A stretch of 64,000 nucleotides of DNA, from the NCBI RefSeq assembly GCF_008367235.1, contig NZ_VTZS01000002.1, positions 496,001 through 560,000 of the forward strand. Direction: 5' to 3'. This document shows positions 9,735 to 19,243 of this stretch, in pieces. The stretch's first letter is position 1. The number at the start of each line of letters is the position of its first letter. The translations under genes and the position numbers were made by a program. The DNA comes from Pareuzebyella sediminis. Lineage in GTDB: Bacteria; Bacteroidota; Bacteroidia; Flavobacteriales; Flavobacteriaceae. Under the pieces are notes generated by a model. It ran no database searches. It was not told where the DNA came from and saw only the letters and a program-made list of their open reading frames with translations.

Positions 9735-9892
9735 TGTTTTATTCGTATATGTGGTAGTTTATCTTTAAAAGTCTATACTTAGGCCTAATTTTAGTGCTGA
9801 GGGTAATTTTTTTAGTAATATTGATACCCATTTCATCATTTATCCTACTTAATACGCTGTGAATTGAATTCGTAGAGATTCAACGTACAGTT

Positions 9893-12800
9893 ATGAAATT
9901 GAAAAGAAAAAATTGTCTGCCCTTTTTGTGTTCCGATGCAACTTTAAGGGGTATTTGTTTTTTTATACTAATGCTCGTTGGTGGTCTGGCCAATGCGCAG
10001 ACCATATCCGTTTCTTCGGTAGATTCAGAGGCTGCGGAAGTGACCTCGCCTGGCACACTTAATCCAGGTGTTTTTAGAATATCGCGAGAAGGAGGTTTTG
10101 TAATTTTAGGAACTACTATTAGCTACACTATAACGGGAACAGCTTCGTCCGGCAGTGATTTTGAAGGTTTATCTGGTTTAGCATTTATCCCTGGAGGTGG
10201 TAATGCCTCTGTAGACATTAATATTAATGTAACAGATGATGATATTGTAGAATTGGGAGAGACTGTTATTTTGACCTTGACCGGTACTACGCAGGGGTCG
10301 ATTGGTTCTCCAAGTTCTGCTACCGTAACCATCGCAGACAACGACATCGGTAACGTAAGTATTTCGGCCACCGATGATATGGCTTCTGAGCAGGGTCCTG
10401 ACAACGGACAGTATACTATAGATTTGGGAGGTGTCAATGGTACGGGCGGAACGGTCGATCTCGCCATTGGGGCCGGAACGTTCAGTACGGCAACCGAGGG
10501 TGTTGATTATTTGACCTTTCCGACAACGATTAGTATCCAGAATGGTCAGAGAACAGCGACCGTTGACTTGGTTCCTATTGACGATGGTGATTTTGAGAAT
10601 ACCGAAGTAGTGCGTTTACGTATATTTGGTACCAGTGATGCGACACTTTTTCCTATAGCGGCAAACCCTGATGACCGCGCCGATATCACGATCACCGATA
10701 ACGATTGTAATGCCGGTACAACCGCACCCATATTGAATAATGATGCAACAGCCTTTTGTAGTCCTTTTACAAAGTCGTTAGATGATTATGTAACTAGTGC
10801 CACGCCAGGTAATGTTGATCTGGTATGGAGTACGAATGCCGATCCTTCGGTACTGGGTGAATGGATTGCCGATGGAGGTGTAGTAACGCTCGCCGATACC
10901 TATTATGGTTTTTATGCCGATACTGACAACGGTTGTTATAGTCCGACGGTTGAACTCGTTTTGACCGCGAACCAACAACCTACCACGGGTACGGTGACCA
11001 GTACCCCGATACCGGCATGCAACAACGATACGAATGAATTCGGTCCTACCCGAATAGGGCTAGTCGATCATATATCAGGGGAAGATAGTGGAAATTGGTC
11101 TTTTACCTCTGGGCCGGCGACTATCAATCCTACTGGTACTGACAGTTGGATGGATTTTGCGGGTCAGCCGGCCGGTACTTACGTCTATACATATACAACG
11201 GACAATGCAATAGCTCCTTGTACCAATCAGTCAGCATCCGTAACTATAGAGGTAACGAATTGTGACCCTTGCGAGGCCGGAAATGTAGCGCCCGTGCTAG
11301 ATACCAACGTTCCCAGAACGTTTTGTGATGAAATCACTACCACCCTAAACGATTATGCTCCGAATACCGGACCCAATGGTACAGTGTTGCGTTGGGCTAC
11401 CGACGATGAGGATCCAACAGGAAGTTTTGTGAGCAATAACCGGGTTAATAACCCCTTGGCCGGTACGTACTACGGCTTTTATTATGACGCTACCAACGAC
11501 TGTGCAAGTCCGTTGCTCACCCTTTCTTTAGGTTTGAATGAAACCCCTGAAATTACAGGTACAACGACGAATGAGCGTTGTGGGCCAGGAAATATGGTTT
11601 TGGGTGCCACTGCGACTGCTGACGCCACGATTCGTTGGTATATAGTAGCAACCGGAGGATCACCAGTGGCGAACGGGGCCAATTTTACTACTCCGAATAT
11701 CTCACAAACAACTTCATATTACGTGGAGGCCACCTCGAATGCATGTACCTCTTCCCCTAGAATAGAAGTGGTCGCCACAGTGCGGCCCCAGCCTTCGGCA
11801 GGAGCCCCGATCAATACATCTTCGTGTAATGATTCGAGGTTTGGAACGACCGTATTGGATTTGGATAGCAGGTTTTCATCATCTGCAAGTGAAGGCAATT
11901 GGACTTGGAAATCAGGTCCGGTGACGATAACTCCCAATAACGACAATGTAGTCGATTTTCAAGGTAGCCCAAATGGATCCTATGTATTTACTTTTACGAC
12001 GACTGGGGCCGAGGCACCTTGTACGAACGTTTCGGCAGATATAACCATATCCGTCAGTAGTTGTGATACGGATGATGACGGAGACGGTCTTTTAGGCGGG
12101 GCGGAGGCCTTGCTGAATACCGATCCGAATGACCCCGATACAGATGGCGATGGTATCAATGATGGGATCGAGGTAGGCGATGACCTACAAAACCCCTTAG
12201 ATGGTGACAATGACGGTATCATAGATGCCCTTGATTCCAATATTTTGGATACCGATCAAGACGGCGTGGTCGATCAATTAGACCCTGCAAATGACAACCC
12301 CTGTGTGCCCGATAATAGCAATGGCCTCTGTGATACCGATGAAGACGGTATTTCCGATGGCCAGGAAGAGGCAGATGGTACTAACCCACTTGATGCTTGT
12401 GATCCCGATATCAACAACCCGAATTGCGATCCTACCCCTATTGATCTGCAGATAGAAAAGGTGGTCGACAAAGAACAGGCCATAGCCGGTGATGAAGTCA
12501 TCTTTACCGTCACGGTGACCAACACCACCGATAGAAGAGCTAGAAATGTGACCGTAGGCGATATGTTGGAGACGGGTTTTGCGTATAAGGCCCATGACTC
12601 TTCCAATGGAAACTATGACCCTGAAACGGGCATGTGGGCCATTTTTGAAATACCGGCAGCAGGATCGGTGACCTTAACGGTTACAGCCGATGTGTTGGAA
12701 GGCGGTCCGTATAACAACGTAGCTGAAATTCTTGAATCTTTCCCTGTGGATGATAACCCTGCCAACGATAGGGCAGAGGTTATTTTAAATATTGATTTGC

Positions 12801-13573
12801 CCGAAGGCATTGATTTGGTCTTGGAAAAGTTTGCGCGAATAGTCAAAGAGGATGCTATCCTAGGTTCAAGTCCGAATAACGATCTTAAAGATATTCGTCC
12901 CTTGCTGGGCCAAGAAGTCATTTTTACAATTAAGGTCACCAATGAATCTAATGAAGATGCCGTATCTAATATTCGAGTGCTGGATAACTTGGCCGATGCC
13001 AATGGAGGCTTCTTTTATGTGAATGATGAAGCGGACAAAGGTTCCTACGATCCGCAAAGTGGTATATGGACGATTCCCGAGTTATTGCGAAATGAAGTGG
13101 CCATTTTAGAGATTCGGATTTTAGTGCCTCAAGTGGGAAGTTTTACCAATTCGGCCGAAATTCTAAGTTCTTCGCCTGTCGATAGTGAAGGAAAATACAA
13201 TAATAATACAGATATGGTCAGTGTCAATGTATCTGAGAGAACCCAAGCCGAAATCGGAATTATTTTCAATCAATTTTCACCCAACAACGACGGCACAAAT
13301 GACGAACTGAAAATTAATAGGGTGCATACGAACGATAACGGCACTCGAGAAACGATAGATTTAATATACGACATCAAGATATTTAATAGACTCGGAAGCT
13401 TGGTGTTTGAAGGGAACCAGCTTCAAGATGAAGTTATTTGGAACGGTACTTGGAAGGGTAAACAGGTTCCTGACGGCACTTATTTTTATGTGCTGAATGT
13501 AACCCTTCAAGAAGAGGTCGAAGGTGTCGACACCTCTATGACCAAGAAAGGCTGGATACAGCTTATACGTTAG
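9893..13573 (+). CDS. Large secreted adhesin: Calx-beta, TSP3, DUF11 repeats and CHU_C type B sorting domain
   Basis: A 1226-residue secreted protein with a signal peptide (about 1-36, ending ANAQ). Two Calx-beta domains lie at about 40-275; cysteine-containing Ig-like repeats at about 275-720 (segments of the form TFCxxxTxxLxDY recur); Ca2+-binding thrombospondin type 3 repeats at about 723-848 (DTDGDGINDG, DTDEDGISDG); two DUF11-type repeats at about 850-970 and 973-1115; and a C-terminal gliding-motility-associated domain from about 1120 (FSPNNDGTNDELKI ... WNGTWKGKQVPDGTYFYVL). The last domain directs T9SS type B export and surface attachment. It starts a three-gene unit with PorP/SprF and an OmpA-like protein, the standard partners of such substrates. 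Ligand unknown; adhesion is inferred. Confidence 0.93.
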   Translation: MKLKRKNCLPFLCSDATLRGICFFILMLVGGLANAQTISVSSVDSEAAEVTSPGTLNPGVFRISREGGFVILGTTISYTITGTASSGSDFEGLSGLAFIPGGGNASVDININVTDDDIVELGETVILTLTGTTQGSIGSPSSATVTIADNDIGNVSISATDDMASEQGPDNGQYTIDLGGVNGTGGTVDLAIGAGTFSTATEGVDYLTFPTTISIQNGQRTATVDLVPIDDGDFENTEVVRLRIFGTSDATLFPIAANPDDRADITITDNDCNAGTTAPILNNDATAFCSPFTKSLDDYVTSATPGNVDLVWSTNADPSVLGEWIADGGVVTLADTYYGFYADTDNGCYSPTVELVLTANQQPTTGTVTSTPIPACNNDTNEFGPTRIGLVDHISGEDSGNWSFTSGPATINPTGTDSWMDFAGQPAGTYVYTYTTDNAIAPCTNQSASVTIEVTNCDPCEAGNVAPVLDTNVPRTFCDEITTTLNDYAPNTGPNGTVLRWATDDEDPTGSFVSNNRVNNPLAGTYYGFYYDATNDCASPLLTLSLGLNETPEITGTTTNERCGPGNMVLGATATADATIRWYIVATGGSPVANGANFTTPNISQTTSYYVEATSNACTSSPRIEVVATVRPQPSAGAPINTSSCNDSRFGTTVLDLDSRFSSSASEGNWTWKSGPVTITPNNDNVVDFQGSPNGSYVFTFTTTGAEAPCTNVSADITISVSSCDTDDDGDGLLGGAEALLNTDPNDPDTDGDGINDGIEVGDDLQNPLDGDNDGIIDALDSNILDTDQDGVVDQLDPANDNPCVPDNSNGLCDTDEDGISDGQEEADGTNPLDACDPDINNPNCDPTPIDLQIEKVVDKEQAIAGDEVIFTVTVTNTTDRRARNVTVGDMLETGFAYKAHDSSNGNYDPETGMWAIFEIPAAGSVTLTVTADVLEGGPYNNVAEILESFPVDDNPANDRAEVILNIDLPEGIDLVLEKFARIVKEDAILGSSPNNDLKDIRPLLGQEVIFTIKVTNESNEDAVSNIRVLDNLADANGGFFYVNDEADKGSYDPQSGIWTIPELLRNEVAILEIRILVPQVGSFTNSAEILSSSPVDSEGKYNNNTDMVSVNVSERTQAEIGIIFNQFSPNNDGTNDELKINRVHTNDNGTRETIDLIYDIKIFNRLGSLVFEGNQLQDEVIWNGTWKGKQVPDGTYFYVLNVTLQEEVEGVDTSMTKKGWIQLIR

Positions 13574-13585
13574 ACAACATACACA

Positions 13586-14569
13586 ATGGGCGATAGAGCA
13601 TTGAAAACCTTTTATAGGCATATATTTTTCTTTCTGGGCTTGGTGCTGATAACTATTTCGGCACATGCACAAAAAGAACCACAGTATACCCAATACATGT
13701 ACAATATTGGCAGTTTCAATCCTGGGTATGTCGGGAGCGTAGAAACCCCACAAATAGCTGGGCTTTACCGCGCTCAATGGCTTGATATTCCCGGCTCGCC
13801 ACGTACGATTCGATTAGGGACGAACGTTCCCTTGAAGAACGAAAAAATGGGTATTGGCTTCAATATTATAAGTGATCAATTAGGTCCCTCCACACAAACC
13901 TATGTAAAGGCAGCATACTCTTATCAGATCGACGTTAGTGAAAAAGCCAAACTTTCCTTTGGTATGGATCTCGGTGGGTCTTTTTTAAACATAGACTTTT
14001 CGAAAGGTACTTTTGAAAACCCTGGAGAACCAATCTTAGATCGACAGATAATAGAGCGATTTTATCCGACTGTTGGTGCTGGTCTCTTTTTGTATCAAGA
14101 AGATATCTGGTATTTCGGTGTCTCGACCCCTAACTTTTTGACCGATGGTATTTACAATGATGATGTCGCTACAGTGATCGAAGATAGAATGCAGTTCAAT
14201 TTAATCGGGGGTTATGTATTTGATCTGACGGAAACCCTAAAGTTCAAGCCTGCCTTTCTAATCAACTATATTGGTGGTGCACCTTTAAACACGAATATTT
14301 CGACCAATTTTCTTTTTAACGAAAGGTTTACGCTCGGTGCCTCGTATCGGTTGAGTAGTTCAGTCAGCGGGTTGGCGGGCTTTCAAGTGACGAGTGGTAC
14401 TTTTATAGGGTACTCCTATGACTATAGTACGCCACCCTTAGGAGAATTCAGTAGCGGTTCTCATGAGGTTATTTTAAAGTTCTATTTAGGAAAAGGGGAT
14501 GGAACAACGTCGGACAACAAATCATTGAAAGGGAAACCCAAACAAATCGATACGCCTAGATTTTTCTAA
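13586..14569 (+). CDS. PorP/SprF family type IX secretion-associated protein
   Basis: A 327-residue outer-membrane beta-barrel protein. The N-terminal signal ends SAHAQ and is followed by the family hallmark EPQYTQYMYN and SFNPGYVGS. It begins 12 bases after the adhesin stop and ends 13 bases before the next gene, so the three are cotranscribed. In Flavobacterium johnsoniae SprF is needed to export the type B substrate SprB; this copy is inferred to serve the upstream adhesin. Confidence 0.95.
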   Translation: MGDRALKTFYRHIFFFLGLVLITISAHAQKEPQYTQYMYNIGSFNPGYVGSVETPQIAGLYRAQWLDIPGSPRTIRLGTNVPLKNEKMGIGFNIISDQLGPSTQTYVKAAYSYQIDVSEKAKLSFGMDLGGSFLNIDFSKGTFENPGEPILDRQIIERFYPTVGAGLFLYQEDIWYFGVSTPNFLTDGIYNDDVATVIEDRMQFNLIGGYVFDLTETLKFKPAFLINYIGGAPLNTNISTNFLFNERFTLGASYRLSSSVSGLAGFQVTSGTFIGYSYDYSTPPLGEFSSGSHEVILKFYLGKGDGTTSDNKSLKGKPKQIDTPRFF

Positions 14570-14582
14570 GTATTTTTCAAAC

Positions 14583-16526
14583 ATGAAATCAAAGTTCTTC
14601 TTATTTCTTATTGTGTTGGTAGCGAATTCCGTATTGGGCCAAGAAATGACATCGAAGGCCGATAAGTATTTCTACAGCTATGCCTATGAAGATGCTATAA
14701 GGGAATATCAAAAGCAGATGCAAGAGGGTAAGCTGATCACCAATTATCAACTCTTGAATTTGGCCGATTCCTATTTCAAAACCGGTGATTACGTCAAGGC
14801 CTCTAAAATATATCTCGATATCAATAAGAACGATACCATAATGTCGAGCAACCGCTTTAACCAGATGTTGCAAAGCTTGTCGAGAACTTCGGATACGGAA
14901 CGTGTGAAAGCTTTGTTTGAATCGAAAAGCAATGTTTTGGCGAGCGAACTCATTGAAAATGTAGAATTCAACTATCGATTATTGGAAGAAGACACCGATC
15001 TGTCTTCTGGTTTTTTCGTTTTTTCGGTAAATGGAAATTCTGAATATGCAGATTTCTCACCGAGTTTTTATAACGATAAGCTTCTTTTTAGTAGTGCCCG
15101 TAAGAGCAAGTCGAAAAAAACCTATGGTTCTTCAGGGGAGTCGTATTTAGATATTTATGTCGCCGATCGAAAGAATAGTGGAGCTATTGCAAATGCCCGT
15201 TCCTTTGAAGGGATACCCGATTCCCCATACCATAAATCAACACCCTTCTACTTGGCAAGTTCCGGTGCGATATATTATATTTTGTCAAATACCGAAGGTA
15301 AAAACTTGGCCTTCGATGAGAAGGGTAAGAATGCCCTGGCAATAGGAATGGCCTACGACAATGGGTTTTTTAGGTTTATACTTAAAGATTTGAGCACCTC
15401 TTTCTATTATCCCTATTTCGATGAAAAAACGGAAAGACTCTACTTCTCGGCCAACTTCGAAGATAGTTATGGGGGCACTGACCTTTATTATGTACTTACC
15501 AATAATGGGCAGGTGATGTCGGAACCGATAAATTTGGGCCCTCGTATCAATACTTCTGGAAATGAGATTGCACCCTATCTTTTTGACAATACCCTTTATT
15601 TTTCTTCGGATGTATTTTATGGCTTGGGTGGAATGGATATCTATAGAAGCAAAGTTCAACGGAACGGAAGTTTTAGTATTCCTGTCAATCTAGGAAAAGG
15701 CATCAATACAAAATACGACGAGTTCGGGTTTATTATTTCGCAAGAAGAAGACGGTTTCCTAGGCTATTTTTCTTCCAATAGACCTGGCGGACGGGGTCAT
15801 GATGACATCTACGGATTTAAGGTCGATGAAAAACCAGGCTTAAGAACCCTCATATTTGCTGGAGAAGTCACGGCATCGAGATATGATACCCCCACCAAAG
15901 ATGTTCGTATTGAACTGACTGATGTCAATGGAGAATTACTCAAGGAGACTTATACCAATGAAGATGGGTTTTATCAAATGGAGATACCCTATACCGATAT
16001 CGTAACGCTTTCGGTTACTAAAAATGGATATTCCACGTTTACCGAGACCTATAATCCAAAAGGACTTTCCGAATTGCAGAAGGCCCCGTTGAATGTCAAT
16101 TTGGTGGCCATTGAGGATATGGTACGTAAGAAAGAGGGTAAAACAGTATTAGAACTAAATAATTTTTTCTTTGCTACAGGAAAAACGAATGTTACGCCTG
16201 ACATTGCAGCTGAACTTGATAAGGTAGTGGATGCGGTGAATAAATTTCCTAAAATACGTCTTGGTATAGAAACCTACACCGACAGCCGTGGCGCAAGCAG
16301 TTCGAATAAAAGGCTATCTCAAAAAAGGGCGGAGGCCATAAAAATGTACCTTGTTCAAAATGGAGTTCCCGAGAAGAATATCTCTTACACCGAAGGTTTC
16401 GGTGAAGAAAAGATAATCAATAACTGCACCGATGGGGTTTACTGTCTTGATTTTTTGCACAAACAAAACCTAAGAACACTCTTCGTGGTTGAGAATTATG
16501 AAAATATGGCGCAAGGAGCGAATTAA
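14583..16526 (+). CDS. OmpA-family protein with TPR and PD40 repeats
   Basis: A 647-residue envelope protein with signal peptide (ending VLGQ), TPR-like helices (about 25-130), WD40-like PD40 beta-propeller repeats (about 150-410; FSPSFYNDKLLFSS, LYFSSDVFYGLGGMDIY), a carboxypeptidase-regulatory-like domain (about 415-500) and a C-terminal OmpA peptidoglycan-binding domain (about 525-640; TYTDSRGASSSNKRLSQKRAEAI). This architecture regularly follows PorP/SprF genes and is thought to tie the T9SS accessory complex to the cell wall. It is last in the adhesin operon. Confidence 0.93.
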   Translation: MKSKFFLFLIVLVANSVLGQEMTSKADKYFYSYAYEDAIREYQKQMQEGKLITNYQLLNLADSYFKTGDYVKASKIYLDINKNDTIMSSNRFNQMLQSLSRTSDTERVKALFESKSNVLASELIENVEFNYRLLEEDTDLSSGFFVFSVNGNSEYADFSPSFYNDKLLFSSARKSKSKKTYGSSGESYLDIYVADRKNSGAIANARSFEGIPDSPYHKSTPFYLASSGAIYYILSNTEGKNLAFDEKGKNALAIGMAYDNGFFRFILKDLSTSFYYPYFDEKTERLYFSANFEDSYGGTDLYYVLTNNGQVMSEPINLGPRINTSGNEIAPYLFDNTLYFSSDVFYGLGGMDIYRSKVQRNGSFSIPVNLGKGINTKYDEFGFIISQEEDGFLGYFSSNRPGGRGHDDIYGFKVDEKPGLRTLIFAGEVTASRYDTPTKDVRIELTDVNGELLKETYTNEDGFYQMEIPYTDIVTLSVTKNGYSTFTETYNPKGLSELQKAPLNVNLVAIEDMVRKKEGKTVLELNNFFFATGKTNVTPDIAAELDKVVDAVNKFPKIRLGIETYTDSRGASSSNKRLSQKRAEAIKMYLVQNGVPEKNISYTEGFGEEKIINNCTDGVYCLDFLHKQNLRTLFVVENYENMAQGAN

Positions 16527-16570
16527 TGGAAAAAAACAGTTCTTCTTTTACCCCTTATAGTCTGTTGTAT

Positions 16571-17824
16571 TTAAAAAACAACAATCCAGAAATAGTATAT
16601 TGAAAAGAAGGACAGAAATAATATTCCCAAGTAGGTAAGCCATTGCAATGCTTTCTTCGGACGTTGTGCTGGGGGCACATCATTGCTCATTACATTTTTT
16701 AGGTTCATATAACCAATAATCGGGGCTACCACGAACGAAACAAAGGTGGCCAAAGCAACTAGTTGACCCATATTGGCACCGAATAAAGCGATGACAATAA
16801 AGTTGACAATCGCTAAAATAATAATAGCTAGTGCAAAAATACTTTTCTTCCCACTAACCTGTATTTTTGGTAGCAGAAGGTCAATAATATCGAGGCTAAC
16901 CCTGGCCACCGCATCGTGTGCCGTCATACAGGTGCTGAACATGGTGGCAAAGGCGGAGATAGCTATGAAGATATAGGCCCAAGGGCCGATATGGGTGGTA
17001 AATAGTTGAACGACCTGATCTGCAAAGGTCACAGCGTTTCCACTCAACTGGGTGTTAGTGCCATACAGGGTCATCGAACCAATTATAAGAAAGAAAAGCG
17101 CCAAAACACTGGTCATCAAGTAGCCCGTATTAAATTCTTGCAACGATTCTTTTAATGATGGTTTTTGTTTTTCACTCTTCCATTTTTCGATACTCCAAAG
17201 ACTGATCCAACTTGAGGCTTCGACGGTCGTCGGCATCCAACCCATGAGGCTTATAAGGAACAAAATTCCCATATCATTAAAAATTGGCGGCGCTTTGAAA
17301 TCTTGAATATGCGCTACTTGTCCTTTGACTAAAACCATAGCTGTGGTAACGATTAGGGCAAAGAACAAGATTGTAACCACGAACTTTAAGGAAACCTCCA
17401 TGAATTTATATCGGCCAATGATGAGTACTAGGCTAATAAAAATAAAGAGGCCCAAGGCTACAGTTGAAATTGAAATTCCGGAAATCTTAAAGAGATTGAT
17501 AAAAAGTCCGGCGGTTACCGTATATAGGGCCGCTAAAATGGTAAAGGTCGTTATTAGAGTGATAAAGGCATAGAACCACAAATAACCTTTTCCACGATTT
17601 AAATATCCCTCGATTAGGGTCTTGTCGGTGGTGTTTGTATATCGCACACCGAATTCGAAAAAAGGATACTTAAAGACGTTGGCCAAAATAATCGGTATGA
17701 TCATTATCCATCCGTATTGGGCCCCGGCCTTTGTAGAGAGTACGAGATGGGAAGTTCCAATAGCCATACTCGCAAAGAGTAGACCTGGACCAAGATTCTT
17801 GATAAGTGTCTTGAGTTGCGTCAT
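16571..17824 (-). CDS. Nramp-fold transporter lacking the canonical metal-site motifs
   Basis: A 417-residue inner-membrane protein with about 11 hydrophobic helices. The N terminus (LGPGLLFASMAIGTSHLV ... AGAQYG) aligns with TM1 of Nramp/SLC11 transporters, but the canonical DPGN of TM1 is replaced by GTSH. In TM6 the usual MPH metal-binding segment reads MGWMPTTVEAS. The fold is therefore Nramp-related, but Mn2+/Fe2+ transport cannot be assumed. The stop codon lies 44 bases from the convergent OmpA-like gene. Fold confident, substrate unknown. Confidence 0.82.
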   Translation of the reverse strand: MTQLKTLIKNLGPGLLFASMAIGTSHLVLSTKAGAQYGWIMIIPIILANVFKYPFFEFGVRYTNTTDKTLIEGYLNRGKGYLWFYAFITLITTFTILAALYTVTAGLFINLFKISGISISTVALGLFIFISLVLIIGRYKFMEVSLKFVVTILFFALIVTTAMVLVKGQVAHIQDFKAPPIFNDMGILFLISLMGWMPTTVEASSWISLWSIEKWKSEKQKPSLKESLQEFNTGYLMTSVLALFFLIIGSMTLYGTNTQLSGNAVTFADQVVQLFTTHIGPWAYIFIAISAFATMFSTCMTAHDAVARVSLDIIDLLLPKIQVSGKKSIFALAIIILAIVNFIVIALFGANMGQLVALATFVSFVVAPIIGYMNLKNVMSNDVPPAQRPKKALQWLTYLGILFLSFFSIYYFWIVVF

Positions 17825-17880
17825 GACCGATAGTTTGAATGGCTATAAAAATAGGTCATTTTGGTCTTCGGCTGCCTAAA

Positions 17881-18516
17881 TTATTTGATTTCGATATGTT
17901 CTCCGTAAAACTTTGGTTCCGTGTTAATAGCCAAATCTATGAATACTTTGACCCTGGCCAATAGTTCGCGCAACTGTACTTTTAAACCTTGTTGGCCCGA
18001 AAGATCCCGGGCGTTGTATCCTATTGCATGAAGCCCTTTTTTTTCCGCAAGATAGATAGCTCTCTGATTGTGGAACTTTTGTGAGATTATCGTAACACTA
18101 TCCAAGCCAAATACTTCTTTCGCTCTAACTACCGAGTCTAAGGTTCTAAAACCAGCAAAATCCAAGAATATTTTCTCTGCTGGAATACCTCCGAGCATTA
18201 AATCTTTTTTAATGGTATTGGGTTCATTATAATAGCGCGTGCCGTTGTCACCACTTACGAGTACAAAATCAATTTTTTTGGCATTATAGAGTTCGACAGT
18301 AGCCTCGATTCTATATTCGTAATAGGGGTTAGGGAGTCCTCCAACCAATTTTTTCGAGGTTCCCAATACCAGTCCGACCCGGTTTTGCGAGACCATACCT
18401 AAGTCATTGAAAGTGTGACCTTCTGTAGAAAAATTAATGGTATAGTTACATACGAGTATTATAAGCAAAAGGAGACCTATAAGCAATCCAGCTGCTTTGT
18501 AATACTTTTTTTTCAT
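17881..18516 (-). CDS. SanA/YdcF-like DUF218 envelope protein
   Basis: A 211-residue protein with one N-terminal transmembrane helix (about 9-27) and a DUF218 Rossmann-like domain: VGLVLGTSKKLVGG, VLVSGDNGTRYYNEP, and the late FHNQRAIYLAEKKG segment. E. coli SanA belongs to this family and affects envelope permeability (vancomycin exclusion at high temperature); the enzymatic reaction is not established. It follows the small hypothetical gene on the same strand and precedes the Nramp-like gene. Confidence 0.88.
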   Translation of the reverse strand: MKKKYYKAAGLLIGLLLLIILVCNYTINFSTEGHTFNDLGMVSQNRVGLVLGTSKKLVGGLPNPYYEYRIEATVELYNAKKIDFVLVSGDNGTRYYNEPNTIKKDLMLGGIPAEKIFLDFAGFRTLDSVVRAKEVFGLDSVTIISQKFHNQRAIYLAEKKGLHAIGYNARDLSGQQGLKVQLRELLARVKVFIDLAINTEPKFYGEHIEIK

Positions 18517-18576
18517 TCAGTTCGGATGGGAAAAGTAGGTATAAAGATAGGCAAAAGAATACCCAATCATGTGTCT

Positions 18577-18942
18577 TTACTGTATCAGTTCGATGAGTTC
18601 CTTGCCCAAAGAATCTAACTCTTTTTCAAGTTCGCTGTAATTCGTACCTGAATTTTGATTAAACTTTTGAAAGTACATCGTAACTTTTTGCTCCTTAGGT
18701 TGAGTAAAATTATGCTCAAATAAGTCAACCTTTCGCTTCATCTGGTGCGCATGGTATAAGGCTATGTTGATTCTAATAGTAAACGATCTGGCCCTGTCAT
18801 ATTTTTTCGAAATTTGGCTCCCGTAATAATTGGATTCAAAGCGGTTTTTCATTGAATAAAGTCGAACCACAATATTTTCGAGATTGTTCGATTCTTGTTT
18901 TAAGGCGCTTATGGTCGTGTTATTGGTCAAAGTTGCAGCCAT
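18577..18942 (-). CDS. Hypothetical small helical protein
   Basis: A 121-residue protein that I do not recognise. It has no signal peptide or membrane segment. The sequence is mostly helical and charged, with a C-terminal heptad-like stretch (YSELEKELDSLGKELIELIQ), suggesting a cytoplasmic coiled-coil protein. It lies 60 bases upstream of the SanA-like gene on the same strand, so the two may be cotranscribed. An imperfect -7 element (TATTCTTG on the minus strand, 18960-18967) lies upstream. Confidence 0.65.
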   Translation of the reverse strand: MAATLTNNTTISALKQESNNLENIVVRLYSMKNRFESNYYGSQISKKYDRARSFTIRINIALYHAHQMKRKVDLFEHNFTQPKEQKVTMYFQKFNQNSGTNYSELEKELDSLGKELIELIQ

Positions 18943-19243
18943 GATTATAAGTTTTTAGTCAAGAATAGAGTAAATTGAAGTTAGGCCATATGGTATTTGA
19001 GATGTAACTAAGTACTATAATTATTTCTGTATCGGAGTATTTATTCGATGAAAAGTATAAACCATTTGACCATATGTTTACCTATTATCTTTTTTGAGAG
19101 TGATTCGGTTACTAAAAATATTAAAAGCTTAGCTTCAATGGGTTACACCATTGTGGGAATCAGTCCATTTAAAATAAATCACGATATTTACACAACAGCA
19201 GGTTTACTATATTCACGTTGCTTCAACTTATTTTGTTTTAAAG
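18943..19243. other. Intergenic region between divergent genes
   Basis: An A/T-rich stretch of 301 bases between the minus-strand small protein and the plus-strand GH13 gene. It must hold both promoters, but only the imperfect minus-strand -7 element at 18960-18967 is visible. A 79-codon plus-strand frame (19048-19287) runs through it and into the GH13 start; its composition is not protein-like and it is not called. Confidence 0.5.

Noticed and set aside
16563-16583. TGTTGT/ACAACA inverted repeat between the OmpA-like and Nramp-like genes
   Set aside because: A short A/T-rich stem that overlaps the Nramp-like stop codon; too weak to call a terminator.
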